64,000 nucleotides of DNA, from assembly GCA_027886185.1 (NCBI GenBank), contig WOAB01000598.1, positions 310,001 to 374,000 of the forward strand, given 5' to 3'. The first letter of the stretch is position 1. Each line of letters starts with the position of its first letter. The position numbers were made by a program, and so were the translations under genes. Of the stretch, positions 47,600-57,742 are shown in pieces. The notes beneath the pieces were generated by a model. That model saw only the letters and a list, made by a program, of their open reading frames with translations. It was not told where the DNA came from and searched no databases. This DNA comes from Rheum nobile. Lineage: Eukaryota; Streptophyta; Magnoliopsida; Caryophyllales; Polygonaceae.

Positions 47600-47789
47600 A
47601 ATTAAGATTGATTTTATCTTTTTTTTTTAAGTTTTAATGATTTATCTGATTTTTTCATTTAAAAGAAAAGCTAAATTCAACAATTAACAATAGCAAAAAT
47701 GTCAAAAATCTGGTAGTTTTGCAATACTTTTGAAAATATGGTATATTTGCTAGTTGCTTTAGCAAATATGGTATATTTGCTAATGAGCC
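47600..47789 (-). repeat. MULE terminal inverted repeat, right
   Basis: Inverted partner of 35247-35380. The last 60 bp contain a duplicated GCAAATATGGTATATTTGCT phrase. Confidence 0.75.
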
Positions 47790-47798
47790 TAAAATTAA

Positions 47799-48420
47799 AT
47801 CGTCAGTGTGATAGTTGCAACTTACCCGCATTTAATTGTTATAAACTATTATTTTATTTTATTTTTTAAAATCAGGCAACTATAATATAATTTTATATAA
47901 TTTAGAAAACGTATTGCTTTTAATTAGTAATTAAGTATTCAGGACGAAAAAATTGCATATTTTTGGAAGACTAGTTGATAGTAATTATGGAACTTTGTAA
48001 GCTAACCACGGTTTAAAATTAAATTTATTATTCAACCGCAAGGAACATGGTAAAATTAGATGAAGTTTTCTTTATTAAAATTGACTATGGTTTTTCATAG
48101 TCAATTGAAACAGTTGAATATTTATTACAAATTTAATAGTTAATCTAATTTGGGTTAGACTATGTAACTTTGTTATTAAACATGAAACAATAAATAATAT
48201 AGACGAGTTGACTGGAATCCGTAAAAAAGGTAAAAGGGGAAAACTTGACGGGAACGAAGATATCCCAAGGAGGATGGGAACTTACCGGAGATAGGGTCGA
48301 AAATGATTTTTAATACCCGCATGAGAAAGTGGAGGAGAAAGGGGAGGTAAAAGTTAAACAGGGATGGAGACGGGGAAAGTAGTTTTCACCGCCAAACCCA
48401 TCCCATTGACATCTCTAACT
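47799..48420. other. unassigned sequence with possible hAT-type right end
   Basis: No gene. 48395-48420 (CCCATCCCATTGACATCTCTA) resembles, inverted, the common TAGGGATGTCAAT hAT-type terminus; no left end was found. Confidence 0.35.
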
Positions 48421-48661
48421 AGGTGTACTGATAAATACTATTTTATAGAGCTTAACTAAGAGTCATTAGAAGATTTATTGGTATCATTTGGGTAGTTTTA
48501 GACACATTCTTGTGCATGGAGTATGGAGGCGAAGTCTTGGTGTTTTGGAGATGTTTTGAGCTTACTTGAAGATTGTTGGAGACATTGAAGAAGAAGCTGC
48601 CACGAGAGAGCCTATGGAAGAATAGAAGAGGAGAATGCTGGTGCAGCAGGTCGAGCATTAA

Positions 48662-48792
48662 CCGCGATCGTGGGTGAGGTTGCCGCGATCGCGGGACTTC
48701 GAGGCATTCGAGATACTTCTGCAGATACGGAGGAGAGCAAGGAGCGCGGAACTACGTGGCCCGCGATCAAGGTCCATCACCCGCGATCGCGG
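48662..48792. repeat. two pairs of CCGCGATCGCGG palindromes in 5' LTR
   Basis: Copies start at 48662 (CCGCGATCGTGG), 48683 (perfect), 48761 (CCGCGATCAAGG) and 48781 (perfect). Start-to-start spacing is 21 and 20 bp. They lie about 120-250 bp upstream of the TATA box, so in U3. Confidence 0.95.
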
Positions 48793-48910
48793 GTCAGCAC
48801 GGCAGAGTTATTTCGGATTTCCCGAACCTATCTTATCTGTTTTTCTTTATTTTCAGTTTATTTATTCCGTTTTCTATTTTCAGTGGGCTAGGTCATTTGT
48901 TAAGCCCAAA

Positions 48911-48918
48911 TATATATA
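48911..48918 (+). promoter_or_regulatory. LTR TATA box
   Basis: TATATATA after AAGCCCAAA; the same box is in the 3' LTR near 58224. The most likely core promoter of the LTR. Confidence 0.5.
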
Positions 48919-49747
48919 CTCTCTTAGTTTTTAGGTTTTTAGAATCGAGTTTTAGTTTCTAGAATTGCTACGTTGTTGAATTATTCATTGATTCAGAGTT
49001 TTTATGAAGAACATGAGGAGGAACTAACCTTCTTGGTTCCGCCTAACAATTGAAGCATTCATTGGATTTTGGTTGTGAGATTATCTTTCGTGTTCGAGTT
49101 CCTATTGGTTTGTATTATTTCTTCTAAGCCTATTCCATTGAATTTCATTGATTGCACTAGCCCGCGCAACTAGTTGTTATTGGTGATTTTCATATTGCTA
49201 GGATTAGGAAATTGTTGGGCTAACGTCCTATTTTGCTGTAGCAACTACAATTTACATGCTCTGGTTGAAATTGTTCTATTGTAGGGAGAGATAATTACAT
49301 GGTAAATGCATCTGAGCGAGCGTTCTGTGTATCCTGGTTAATTCTTATATGCATTGCTGCCCTTGGGTTGAACTTTTAGTTGTACTAGGGTTATTCATTG
49401 GTAAGGGTTCTTAGTGGAAGGTTTCCCTTTGAATCTACATAAGATCGGGACAGGAACAACCATAGGAAGGAAGAAGAACTCGAGATAATCTATGATCAAC
49501 CATATTCAGTGATTGTGGATATTTGTTAGGAGGAGCATTTTTCCTTTATTTGATTTATCCATAGATTTTAGCAAACCAAACCTCAAAACCCCCTTTTTTG
49601 TTACACTGTTCGATTGGTATTTGATTGTTCACAAGAAAATAGACGCATGTGATTCTCTTGGGATTTCGACCCTTGCTTACTCACTATTCTAGTTTGGAAG
49701 TTGAGGTTACTTTGATTTAGCATAACGACCTTAGGCTACGTCAAATT

Positions 49748-49765
49748 TGGCTCCGTTGCCGGGGA
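49748..49765 (+). other. primer-binding site, tRNA-Asp type
   Basis: TGGCTCCGTTGCCGGGGA fits the 3' end of tRNA-Asp with one mismatch (fifth base). tRNA-Asp priming is known for Athila-type elements. Confidence 0.85.
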
Positions 49766-49902
49766 GTCATTGTCTGTTTTCTTGTGAATTGATTAAATAT
49801 TGATCTTGTAGGGAACCTATCCTACGGTTCCCTCTAACGTTACGAACCTTTGTTTTGTCAAGTGTGATTCACAGTTTAGTAGTTCGGTGAAAGAATTCAG
49901 CT

Positions 49903-51156
49903 ATGGCACAAGAAAACCGAACACTGAGGCAATTGACAGCGCAATATCAAGAGCAACAACATCTAGCTATTCAATTCCCGGAAATCCAGGAGGGCGTGAA
50001 CTTTGAACTCAAATCAGGTTTGATCAGTTTATTGCCTCACTTCAGAGGAACCGATGAGGAAAATCCGAACAAACACGTCTAGGAATTCGATATTGTTTGT
50101 AATAGTATGCAACCTCGGGGAGTTACTGAAGATCAAATCAAACTGAGAGCCTTTCCCTTCTCTCTAAAGGATGCAGCAAAGGAATGGTTCTATTACTTGG
50201 CCCCAGGCAGCATAGTCACGTGGGCAAAAATGAAGCAAGCTTTCCTGGAAAAAAAAATGCCTACAACCAAGCTCAATAGCCTAAAAAGAAGCATCAGTGA
50301 CATTGAACAGTTTCAGGGCGAGCAGTTGTATGACTATTATGAGAGATTCAGGAGGCTAGTAATCAACTGCCCATTTCATGGTTACACAGACCAGGATCTG
50401 GTATTGTATTTGTTTGGAGGATTGCTAGAGGAAGACCGTAGGTTAGTGAATGCTACCTGCGGGGGAAACATCTTGAACAAAACCCCCGTGGAAGCCTTTG
50501 AGGTCTTCTCCGAGCTCTCTGAGAGTTCAAGGCAATACCGCTCAAGGAGTAAGGCAAGCACCACAGACACTCTCAGAGCAAGAGTGCATGTTGTACAAGA
50601 AGTGAACATCACAGAAGTCCAGCCTCAACAAACACAACCATTAGCCGGTGAGAGTACATTCCTAGCTCTCACCCAAACGCTTCAAGCACTCACACAAGCA
50701 ATGATTCAAGCAAGTGCAAATAATACACAAGCAGTGATTCAAGCTGGTGCAAACAATGCACTAGCAATGAAAGAGGGATTCTCTCAGCTCACCCAACAAA
50801 ATTACACTTTGCACCAGGACTCTCAGCAATCTATATTACAATTGGGTGCATCACTGGGACAACTGATGCCTAGTACACTTGCAATAACGGAGTCCCCAAG
50901 CGAGTACTGCGAAGACCAACTTGAAGCCAATGCAATCAAATTGAGAAGTGGAAAGAAGCTAAGTGACCCTTATGCTGTGGGAAGGGATGAAGAACCAACA
51001 AGAGGCGAACGCTGGGAAGAACCGCGATCGCGGGCTGAAAACCGCGATCACGGTTATTTCACGGAAAAAACAAGGGAAGTCGTAGAGGAACCGCGATCGC
51101 GGGGCGTCGGATATGGAACCAGAACCTGTCAGCAGAGAACCGCGACCGCGGGGTGA
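49903..51156 (+). pseudogene. gag: Athila-like gag
   Basis: The start is taken at the ATG at 49903 (MAQENRTLRQLTAQYQ). The capsid pattern is clear: FPFSLKDAAKEWFYYLAPGS, TWAKMKQAFLEK, then GEQLYDYYERFRRL and an LYLFGGL box, which is the retrotransposon gag domain. A Gln/Ala-rich helical stretch follows (50640-50850). No zinc knuckle seen. One in-frame TAG at 50080-50082 replaces a Trp codon. Two palindrome copies near the end code Arg-rich PRSR peptides. A frame change between about 51103 and 51140 then makes the frame stop at TGA 51154-51156. Confidence 0.9.
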
Positions 51157-51171
51157 GAACCGCGATCGCGG
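51022..51171. repeat. CCGCGATCGCGG palindromes in gag-protease linker
   Basis: Copies start at 51022 (perfect), 51042 (CCGCGATCACGG), 51091 (perfect, single), 51140 (CCGCGACCGCGG) and 51160 (perfect). Both pairs are exactly 20 bp apart; spacers are GCTGAAAA and GGTGAGAA. In the pol-compatible frame the units read P-R-x-R-x-E-N-R-D-x-G. Confidence 0.95.
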
Positions 51172-52138
51172 GTCGACTACAGATGACTACCCAGATTATA
51201 TCTAGCCAAAACTTCCCCCGCTCAACCCTGAAAAGCCATCGGCACCCTTTCCTGAGGCATTGAGGGAGAAGAGAAGACCAAAAACCAATCAGGAGATCTT
51301 TAACGTCTTCAGCAAATGCGAGGTGAATATTCCTCTCCTGAAACTGGTGGAGTCCGTACCCAGCTATGCCAAATTCCTGAAAGAGCTGTGTACAAACAAA
51401 AGAAGGCAAAAGCTGAAGGGACATCAAAAGATCCAGGTCAGTGAGAGAATTTCTACAGTGTTTCAGCAGCGAATGCCACCCAAATGTGGTGACCCTGGTA
51501 TGTTTACTATCCCTTGTACAATCGATACCACCCATGTAGAAAAAGCTATGCTAGATCTAGGCGCCTCCATTAATGTGTTACCTTATTCTATATACAAAAC
51601 CATGGGGTTAGGACCACTTCAAGAAACTGGGATAGTAGTGCAATTAGCGGATAAGTCTAATGTCTACCCTAGAGGTGTGGTAGAAGACGTCTTAGTTATG
51701 GTAGACAGGTTAATTTTCCCAGCTGATTTCTATGTACTTGACATGGATGATGATCCTCATGGAGCCCCTATTCTACTAGGAAGACCTTTCTTGAAAACTG
51801 CATGTACTAAAATTGATGTGAGTACTGGGACACTCACTATGGAATTTGAAGGGGACGAGATAGAATTCAACATTAACGAAGCTATGAAGCACCCCAATGA
51901 CGAACATTCTCTATGTGCTATTGATGTGATTGATTCTATTGCTCAAGATGTTTTTGATAATTCTTATTTAAAGGAACTGTATGCTGATTTGGAGAATGAG
52001 ATAGTTAGTCCTTGTGCGGAAATTTCAGTATCTACTAACATGCAGGAGAAGGTAGCAGACATGGACACATTCGGGGATAACCCCGCCCATAGCAGATGAA
52101 GCGATGGCCCCATTCCACTAACTGTACCCAGCGAAAAG
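51157..52138 (+). pseudogene. pol: Athila-like protease
   Basis: Retropepsin-type reading in the frame that runs through 51260-52099. The upstream linker has a TAG at 51202-51204. The active-site strand is LDLGASINVLPYS (about 51549), in which the usual Asp-Ser/Thr-Gly triplet is DLG-A as in many Athila/Tat elements. The second strand is PILLGRPFLKTA (about 51769). An in-frame TGA at 52097-52099 separates it from RT, which continues in the same frame. Confidence 0.88.
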
Positions 52139-53882
52139 TTGCTTCCTTCTATTGTGCAGGCACCCCCAATCGAACTCAAGCAACTACCAGACCACCTCAA
52201 GTACGCATTCCTTGGAGAGAATGACACACTACCAGTCATCATCTCAAACAAAGTCTCCAAGGAGCAGGAGGACAAGTTGGTCAAGGTACTCAAGGTGCAC
52301 AAGATAGCCCTGGGATGGACCATTGCAGACATTAAAGGGCTCAGTCCATCCACATGCATGCACAGGATCCTCCTTGAAGGGGAAGCAAAGCCATGCAGGC
52401 AACCCCAAAGAAGACTCAATCCACCAATGATAGAGGTAGTGAAGAAGGAGGTGTTAAAACTCCTACAAGCTGGAATAATCTACCCCATCTCAGACAGCAA
52501 ATGGGTGAGCCCCACTCAGGTGGTGCCTAAAGAAAGGCGGGATCACGGTAGTAGAAAACAAGGACGGCGAGCTAGTCCCCACCAGAACACAGACTGGATG
52601 GAGGGTGTGCATAGACTACCACAAGCTAAATGCGGTAACTAGAAAGGATCACTTCCCCCTTTCATTCATTGACCAGATGTTGGAGAGACTGGCAGGCCGA
52701 CCATACTATTGTTTTCTAGATGGATATTCAGGGTACTTTCAAGTCCCCATTGCACCAGAAGACCAGGAGAAGACAACATTTACCTGTCCATTTGGCACAT
52801 TTGCATACCGCAGAATGCCATTTGGCCTATGTAATGCACCCGGCACATTTCAACGGTGTATGGTAAGTATTTTTTCTGAATTTGTCGAGGACTTTATTGA
52901 GGTTTTTATGGACGACTTCACAGTGCACGAAGATAGTTTTGACCTATGCCTTGATCACCTTTCCCGGGTTCTACAGAGATGTGTGGAAACCAATTTATGT
53001 CTTAATTCGGAAAAATGCCATTTCATGGTAGAACAGGGAATTGTTTTAGGTCATATTGTCTCTGCAAAGGGTATTGAGGTCGATAAGGCAAAGGTTGATG
53101 TCATTCAATCTCTGCCTTATCCTACTAACGTGCGTGAAGTGAGGTCCTTTTTAGGCCATGCAGGATTCTATCGCAGGTTCATCAAGGACTTCTCCAAGGT
53201 CTCAGCGCCTTTGTGCGAGCTGCTGAAGAAGGATGTGTACTTTGTTTGCAATGAGGAATGCAAGAAGGCATTTGACGAGTTGAAGACCCGCCTCACCAGT
53301 GCACCAATCATCCAAGCGCCAGACTGGACACGGCCCTTTGAGATCATGTGCGATGCAAGTGACTATGCGGTCGGTGCGGTTCTGGGACAGAAGGAGGGGA
53401 GAGCCTCTCATGTCATCCATTACGCATCCATGACCCTCAACGGAGCACAGAGGAACTACTCCACCACGGAAAAAGAGTTTTTGGCCGTGGTGTTTGCACT
53501 GGAGAAATTTAGATCGTACCTCCTCGGAACTAAAGTGATTATCTACACCGATCATGCTGCACTTCGTTATCTCATGGCGAAGAAGGAGGCCAAACCCCGA
53601 CTGATTCGATGGATTCTCCTACTCAGCGAATTTGATGTAGAGATTAAAGACAAGAAAGGAGCGGAAAATCTAGTCGCTGATCATCTAAGTCGATTGGTGC
53701 AAGGCGAGGACAAGTCCGAATATCAAGCACCCATTCGGGGCGAGTTTCCAGACGACACGCTATTCAGCGTCCAGGTCGAAGAGAAACTGCGATCGCGGGG
53801 TGACGACCGAGATCGCGGGGCGCCGTTTTCGAAGCATGAATCCGTTTGCAGCATAAACTTGGTCGAGAAGGAACCGCGATAG
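52139..53882 (+). pseudogene. pol: Athila-like reverse transcriptase and RNase H
   Basis: RT entry LGWTIADIKGLSPSTCMHRI and AGIIYPISDSKWVSPTQVVP. A one-base frame change near 52530 follows, then CIDYHKLNAVTRKDHF (52605), FLDGYSGYFQV, the FAYRRMPFGLCNAPGTFQR box and the catalytic FMDDFTVH (about 52905). RNase H has CDASDYAVGAVLGQ, TEKEFLAVVFALE and YTDHAALRYL, ending VADHLSRL. All key acids are present. The frame ends at TAG 53880-53882, which lies within a mutated palindrome copy (CCGCGATAGCGG). Confidence 0.92.
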
Positions 53883-53905
53883 CGGGGTGATGACCGCGAT
53901 CGCGG
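53787..53905. repeat. two pairs of CCGCGATCGCGG palindromes in RNase H-integrase linker
   Basis: Copies start at 53787 (CTGCGATCGCGG), 53807 (CCGAGATCGCGG), 53874 (CCGCGATAGCGG) and 53894 (perfect). Both pairs are exactly 20 bp apart; spacers are GGTGACGA and GGTGATGA. All are in the same reading phase of pol and code RSRGDDRDRG-type peptides. Confidence 0.95.
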
Positions 53906-55253
53906 CTCCCCATTTCAGCTCGAGGAAACCGTGTGGGCGCTGAATGAACCTAAACCCTGGTATGCCAACATAGTCAATTTTCTCACCAGGGGTGAATTCC
54001 CCCCACACCTCACAAAAGCTCAAAGGGATAAGCTGCGCAGCGAGGCTAAACATTTTGTCTGGGATGACCCATACCTGTGGAAGCATTGCGCCGACCAAGT
54101 AATTCACAGATGCCTGCCAAATGATGAAATGCGCTCAGTCCTAGAGTTATGCCACTCTCATGCCTGTGGCGGACACTTCGGGCCCCATAAAACAGCCCGG
54201 AAGGTGTTAGAGTCCGGTTTCTTCTGGCCCCACATATTCCGCGACGCACACACCTTCTGCAAGGCTTGCGATAGATGTCAGCGCATGGGACACATATCCA
54301 GAAGAAATGAGATGCCACAGTCACTCGTGATCTTCTACGAGATCTTTGACGTCTGGGGAATTGACTTCATGGGGCCATTCCCCAGTTCTTTCGGAAACAT
54401 GTACATACTGCTGGCCGTAGACTACGTCTCAAAATGGGTAGAAGCAAAGGCCACCAGGACAGATGATTCTAAAGTTGTGGCTAAATTCCTCAAGGAGAAC
54501 ATCTTTGGCCGCTTTGGAATCCCACGGGCACTCATCAGTGACAGGGTTACTCATTTCTGTAACAAGACAGTCAGTGCACTACTCAGAAGGTACCATGTCA
54601 CGCAGAAGATCTCGACAGCATATCACCCCTAGACAAATGGCCAAGCAGAGATATCAAACAAAGAGATAAAGACCATCCTAGAGAAGACAGTCTCGCCGAA
54701 CCGAAAGGATTGGAGCTTGAGGCTGGACGACGCTCTATGGGCCTATCGCACAGCCTACAAAACACCCATTGGAATGTCTCCATATAGATTGGTGTTCGGA
54801 AAGGCATGTCATCTCCCTGTGGAGCTAGAGCATAAGGCCCACTGGGCTATGAGATATTGCAATATGAAACTTGATGAGGTGGGAGCATTCCGGAAACTGT
54901 AGCTGCATGAATTAGAAGAGTTACGCCTGGAATCATACGACAATGCAGTCATCTACAAAGAAAAGACAAAGGCGTGGCATGATAAGCACATTCTCCGGAA
55001 AGAGTTCAAGGCTGGCGACTAGGTCCTCCTTTTTACATCACGTCTGAAGCTGTTTCCAGGAAAGCTCAGGTCTCGTTGGACGGGTCCCTACACGGTCGCT
55101 CATGCATACCCCCACGGAGCAGTAGACCTGTACAACCCAACCAATGGCTCCACATTTAAGGTGAATGATCAACGCCTGAAACCTTACCACGAAATACCAC
55201 ACCCCTCAGAGCAGGAAGATCTCACCCTGGAAGATCCGCCTGATGCAGATTAA
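53886..55253 (+). pseudogene. pol: Athila-like integrase
   Basis: The HHCC finger is HSHACGGHFGPHKTARKVLE then CKACDRCQ. The core has WGIDFMGPFP (first Asp), LISDRVTHF (second Asp, with V where Gly is usual) and YHP-stop-TNGQAEISNKE (Glu). The C-terminal region has GPYTVAHAYPHGAVDL. Stops at 54630-54632, 54900-54902 (both Gln codons changed by C to T) and 55020-55022 (a Trp codon, G to A). Natural stop 55251-55253. Confidence 0.92.
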
Positions 55254-55429
55254 GAAGAAGGGAGTAACGTCAAGCCAGGACGTTAAACAAGGCGCTACTC
55301 GGGAGGCAACCCGAGGTGCATTTCTGTTTCTCGTTTTCACTTTGAATTGTTGCACATTAATCTTTTTCTGCCACCATATATATTTTTTTTTCGTACGAAC
55401 TAACCTCTTGCAGATAAGTCGAAAGCAAA

Positions 55430-55783
55430 CCGCGATCGCGGTTTTCAACCCGTGATCGCGGCCCCTAAGAAGCAGCGGGATTTCAGTTAGTTCGAAAAAG
55501 AAAAAAAAATCGGAATATATGGCAGCAGAATCTTCTCTTTTCTTTTTGTAAGTAAATCTTTTAGCCAACTCCTATCTTTCTAAACCCTCGTTTCACCTTT
55601 CTTAAACCACCCTTCCTCCACTTTTCCTTTCATTCTCTTTTTCTCTCCCATACCCACCCGTCGCCGCACTAAACCCTACTCCCCGCGATCGCGCCCCTCT
55701 ACCCGCGATCGCAGTGAACACCACCTGTCGTCTCCCACCACAGAGAGCAACCCACGACCACGCCCTGAGCCCCGCGATCGCGG
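55430..55783. repeat. CCGCGATCGCGG palindromes in env leader
   Basis: Copies start at 55430 (perfect), 55450 (CCGTGATCGCGG), 55683 (CCGCGATCGCGC), 55703 (CCGCGATCGCAG) and 55772 (perfect, single). Pairs are exactly 20 bp apart. Spacers TTTTCAAC and CCCTCTAC look like the reverse complement of the GTTGAAAA/GGTGA type, so these pairs are inverted relative to those in pol. Confidence 0.93.
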
Positions 55784-55828
55784 CCTACCCAATACCGAAC
55801 CCTACCCTCGCCGAACAGAGCAGTAACC

Positions 55829-57001
55829 ATGGCCCAACCCATGCCCCGGAAGATGTCCAAACCGCAGATCAAGATCTGGAAGGATCTATAGAGGAAGCAA
55901 GTGATCCCAACAAAGTTCTTCGATGTGGCAGCCCTAACAGTTCTCCAACTTTGGGATTGCACCAAGCAACTCCTCGATCATGGCGGACTGGGAGGATTCC
56001 TGTGAAAGAAGGTACCAACTTATGACTCTCTAGTCTATGAATTCGTTGCTACTTTCGAACCACAGGACAAGGGCAAGGCGTTCTCCTTCCAGTTGCGGGA
56101 CAAGAAGCATACCCTAACCAAGGAAGAACTCAGAGAGATTTTTGGTGTGTCTGCCCAACCTACACCTGGGTGGGAGTCCACTAATGGCAAACACTTGGAC
56201 TTCTGGCTGCAAGCTACAGGGACAGAGTTCAACACTAGAGGAGAATACAACTACAAGATCACCCACCCTTGCCTACGTTTGATCCACAAAGTGCTTGCAC
56301 TTGCATTCCTGGGTCAAGGGGAGGTGAACAAGATCTCATGTGTCGACTTGGCGATCCTATGGTGTCTCACCCCAGAGAGTGAGGCCATTCCGGACTGGGC
56401 AGATATTTTCATGTATTCTGTCCAGAAGACGCAAAAGAATGCCGCAGGAAGAATTGGTTTTGGGGGTATGATCACCCTCATCGCTTTGAAGTACTTTGAT
56501 CCCGAAGAGACTACACTAGAGTCGGTCCCTGGTTCCTTCATCTACAACCTTGACCAATTGAGGAAGTCCAGACTCATCTATGGTGATCGTAGGGACGGAT
56601 TCGTTTGGTTATCTCATGCAGTAGGGGACCACAGGATGAAGCTGCCGCGACCAATACCCTTTGGTCCAACAGTAAAAGATTTTGCCCTACCTTCGGATGA
56701 ACCCGGCGCACGAGAAGCACCTGCCCGACCACCCGTGCGAAAGGAGGCTTCATCGTCTGGTTCACTCAGCCAAATGCTGGACCGCCTAGATTGCCTTGCG
56801 GCCAGGCAGACGGATATCTACAACCAGCAGACCACCACGGCAGCAGCCGTGCATGCAATTGCGTTGGACTTGGACCGCTTACACCAGTATTCGGTAACGC
56901 GCTTTGATGATATTGAGGGACAAGTGGCCCTTCTACCCCACAGACAGGAGGAGTTCTTCAAGGGACATGGTCCAGCGGGACCTTCCACACCCCCAAGGTG
57001 A
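55829..57001 (+). pseudogene. Athila ORF1-like (env-like) gene
   Basis: The start is taken at the ATG at 55829; the frame has stops at 55889-55891 and 56003-56005 and is then open from 56006 to 57001. It shows the pattern of the Athila ORF1 family: YEFVATFEPQ, the KEELREIFGV box, a GEVNKISCVDLAILWCL helix and an FIYNLDQLRKSRLIYGD box. The C-terminal 100 residues are helical with a possible coiled coil. No signal peptide or clear transmembrane span is visible, so 'env-like' rests on position only. Confidence 0.85.
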
Positions 57002-57074
57002 GTGTAGCTCTTCCCCCCCCCCCCCCCAATTTCTTTTCTCTGTCTTTTCTACATTGAGGACAATGTGATCTTTT

Positions 57075-57087
57075 AAGTGTGGGGGAG
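57075..57087 (+). other. internal polypurine-tract copy
   Basis: AAGTGTGGGGGAG, identical to 57728-57740, but about 650 bp upstream of the LTR. A duplicated phrase AAAACCCGAAAGGG (57219 and 57347) lies between them. Confidence 0.65.
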
Positions 57088-57727
57088 GAGTCTATATTCA
57101 CTTTCTATCTTTGTATTCAGTTTTTGCATTTGTTTCAACATATTTGATTCAGTATTTTCGAATTTCAGTATTTTCGTAAAGTAAAAAAAAAAATCTCTGA
57201 AAATCCTGGGACAAGCTGAAAACCCGAAAGGGCGGCTTGGGTAAAAAGCAGGTGACCCGGACCAACGCTAGGCTGGGGTAAAAAGGTGTCTGAGTGACAT
57301 GAGCTTTGTGAGCACATCTATGAGAAAAATACGAATGGCTAGGATGAAAACCCGAAAGGGATCCTAGGCAAAATGAGTGAAAAGAAGAGGAGTGATTTTA
57401 GGATCTCATTTTACCTGGAGGGGCGACATAAGAAGAGGAGACAAAGAAGGATTGTCGGGTAGGTCACTCTGGGAGGCATAAGGAGTCATAGATGAAGGCT
57501 AGGATTAGAGGCTACTCACACTATTGGATGTCCGGGTTAGGCTTAGGGAAAGTACTCTGCTTGCCCCTTGTGCTTGTTGATTGAGAATGTGTATGATGGT
57601 GGATTGACGCCAGGAGCTTAATATGGGTTAGGTGACTCTTAGTAGAAGGACGCACTTCCTGAGACCTTGGGTGCTGCATTGGAGGAGTAGACTTTCTCTT
57701 AGTTTGCTCGAGGACGAGCAAAGGTCT

Positions 57728-57740
57728 AAGTGTGGGGGAG
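57728..57740 (+). other. polypurine tract
   Basis: AAGTGTGGGGGAG two bases before the 3' LTR start at 57743; the plus-strand primer site. Confidence 0.85.
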
Positions 57741-57742
57741 TT

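Larger units (their letters stand above)
35247..47789. mobile_element. 12.5-kb Mutator-like element carrying gene fragments
   Basis: The left end GAAGTATTAGCAAAAACTA and the right end, read inverted, GGCTCATTAGCAAATATACC start long, diverged terminal inverted repeats rich in GCAAAA...ACCA phrases, as in plant MULEs. A perfect 9-bp duplication flanks it, the Mutator size. No MULE transposase (mudrA-type) reading was found, so it is non-autonomous. Cargo: EUL lectin exon, ORP3-like exons, RIBA fragment, LINE tail, inverted repeats and repeat arrays. Nested insertions probably enlarged it. Confidence 0.8.
48429..49743 (+). repeat. Athila-like 5' LTR
   Basis: 1315 bp, TGATAA to GTCA, abutting the PBS after four bases. 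Confidence 0.95.
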
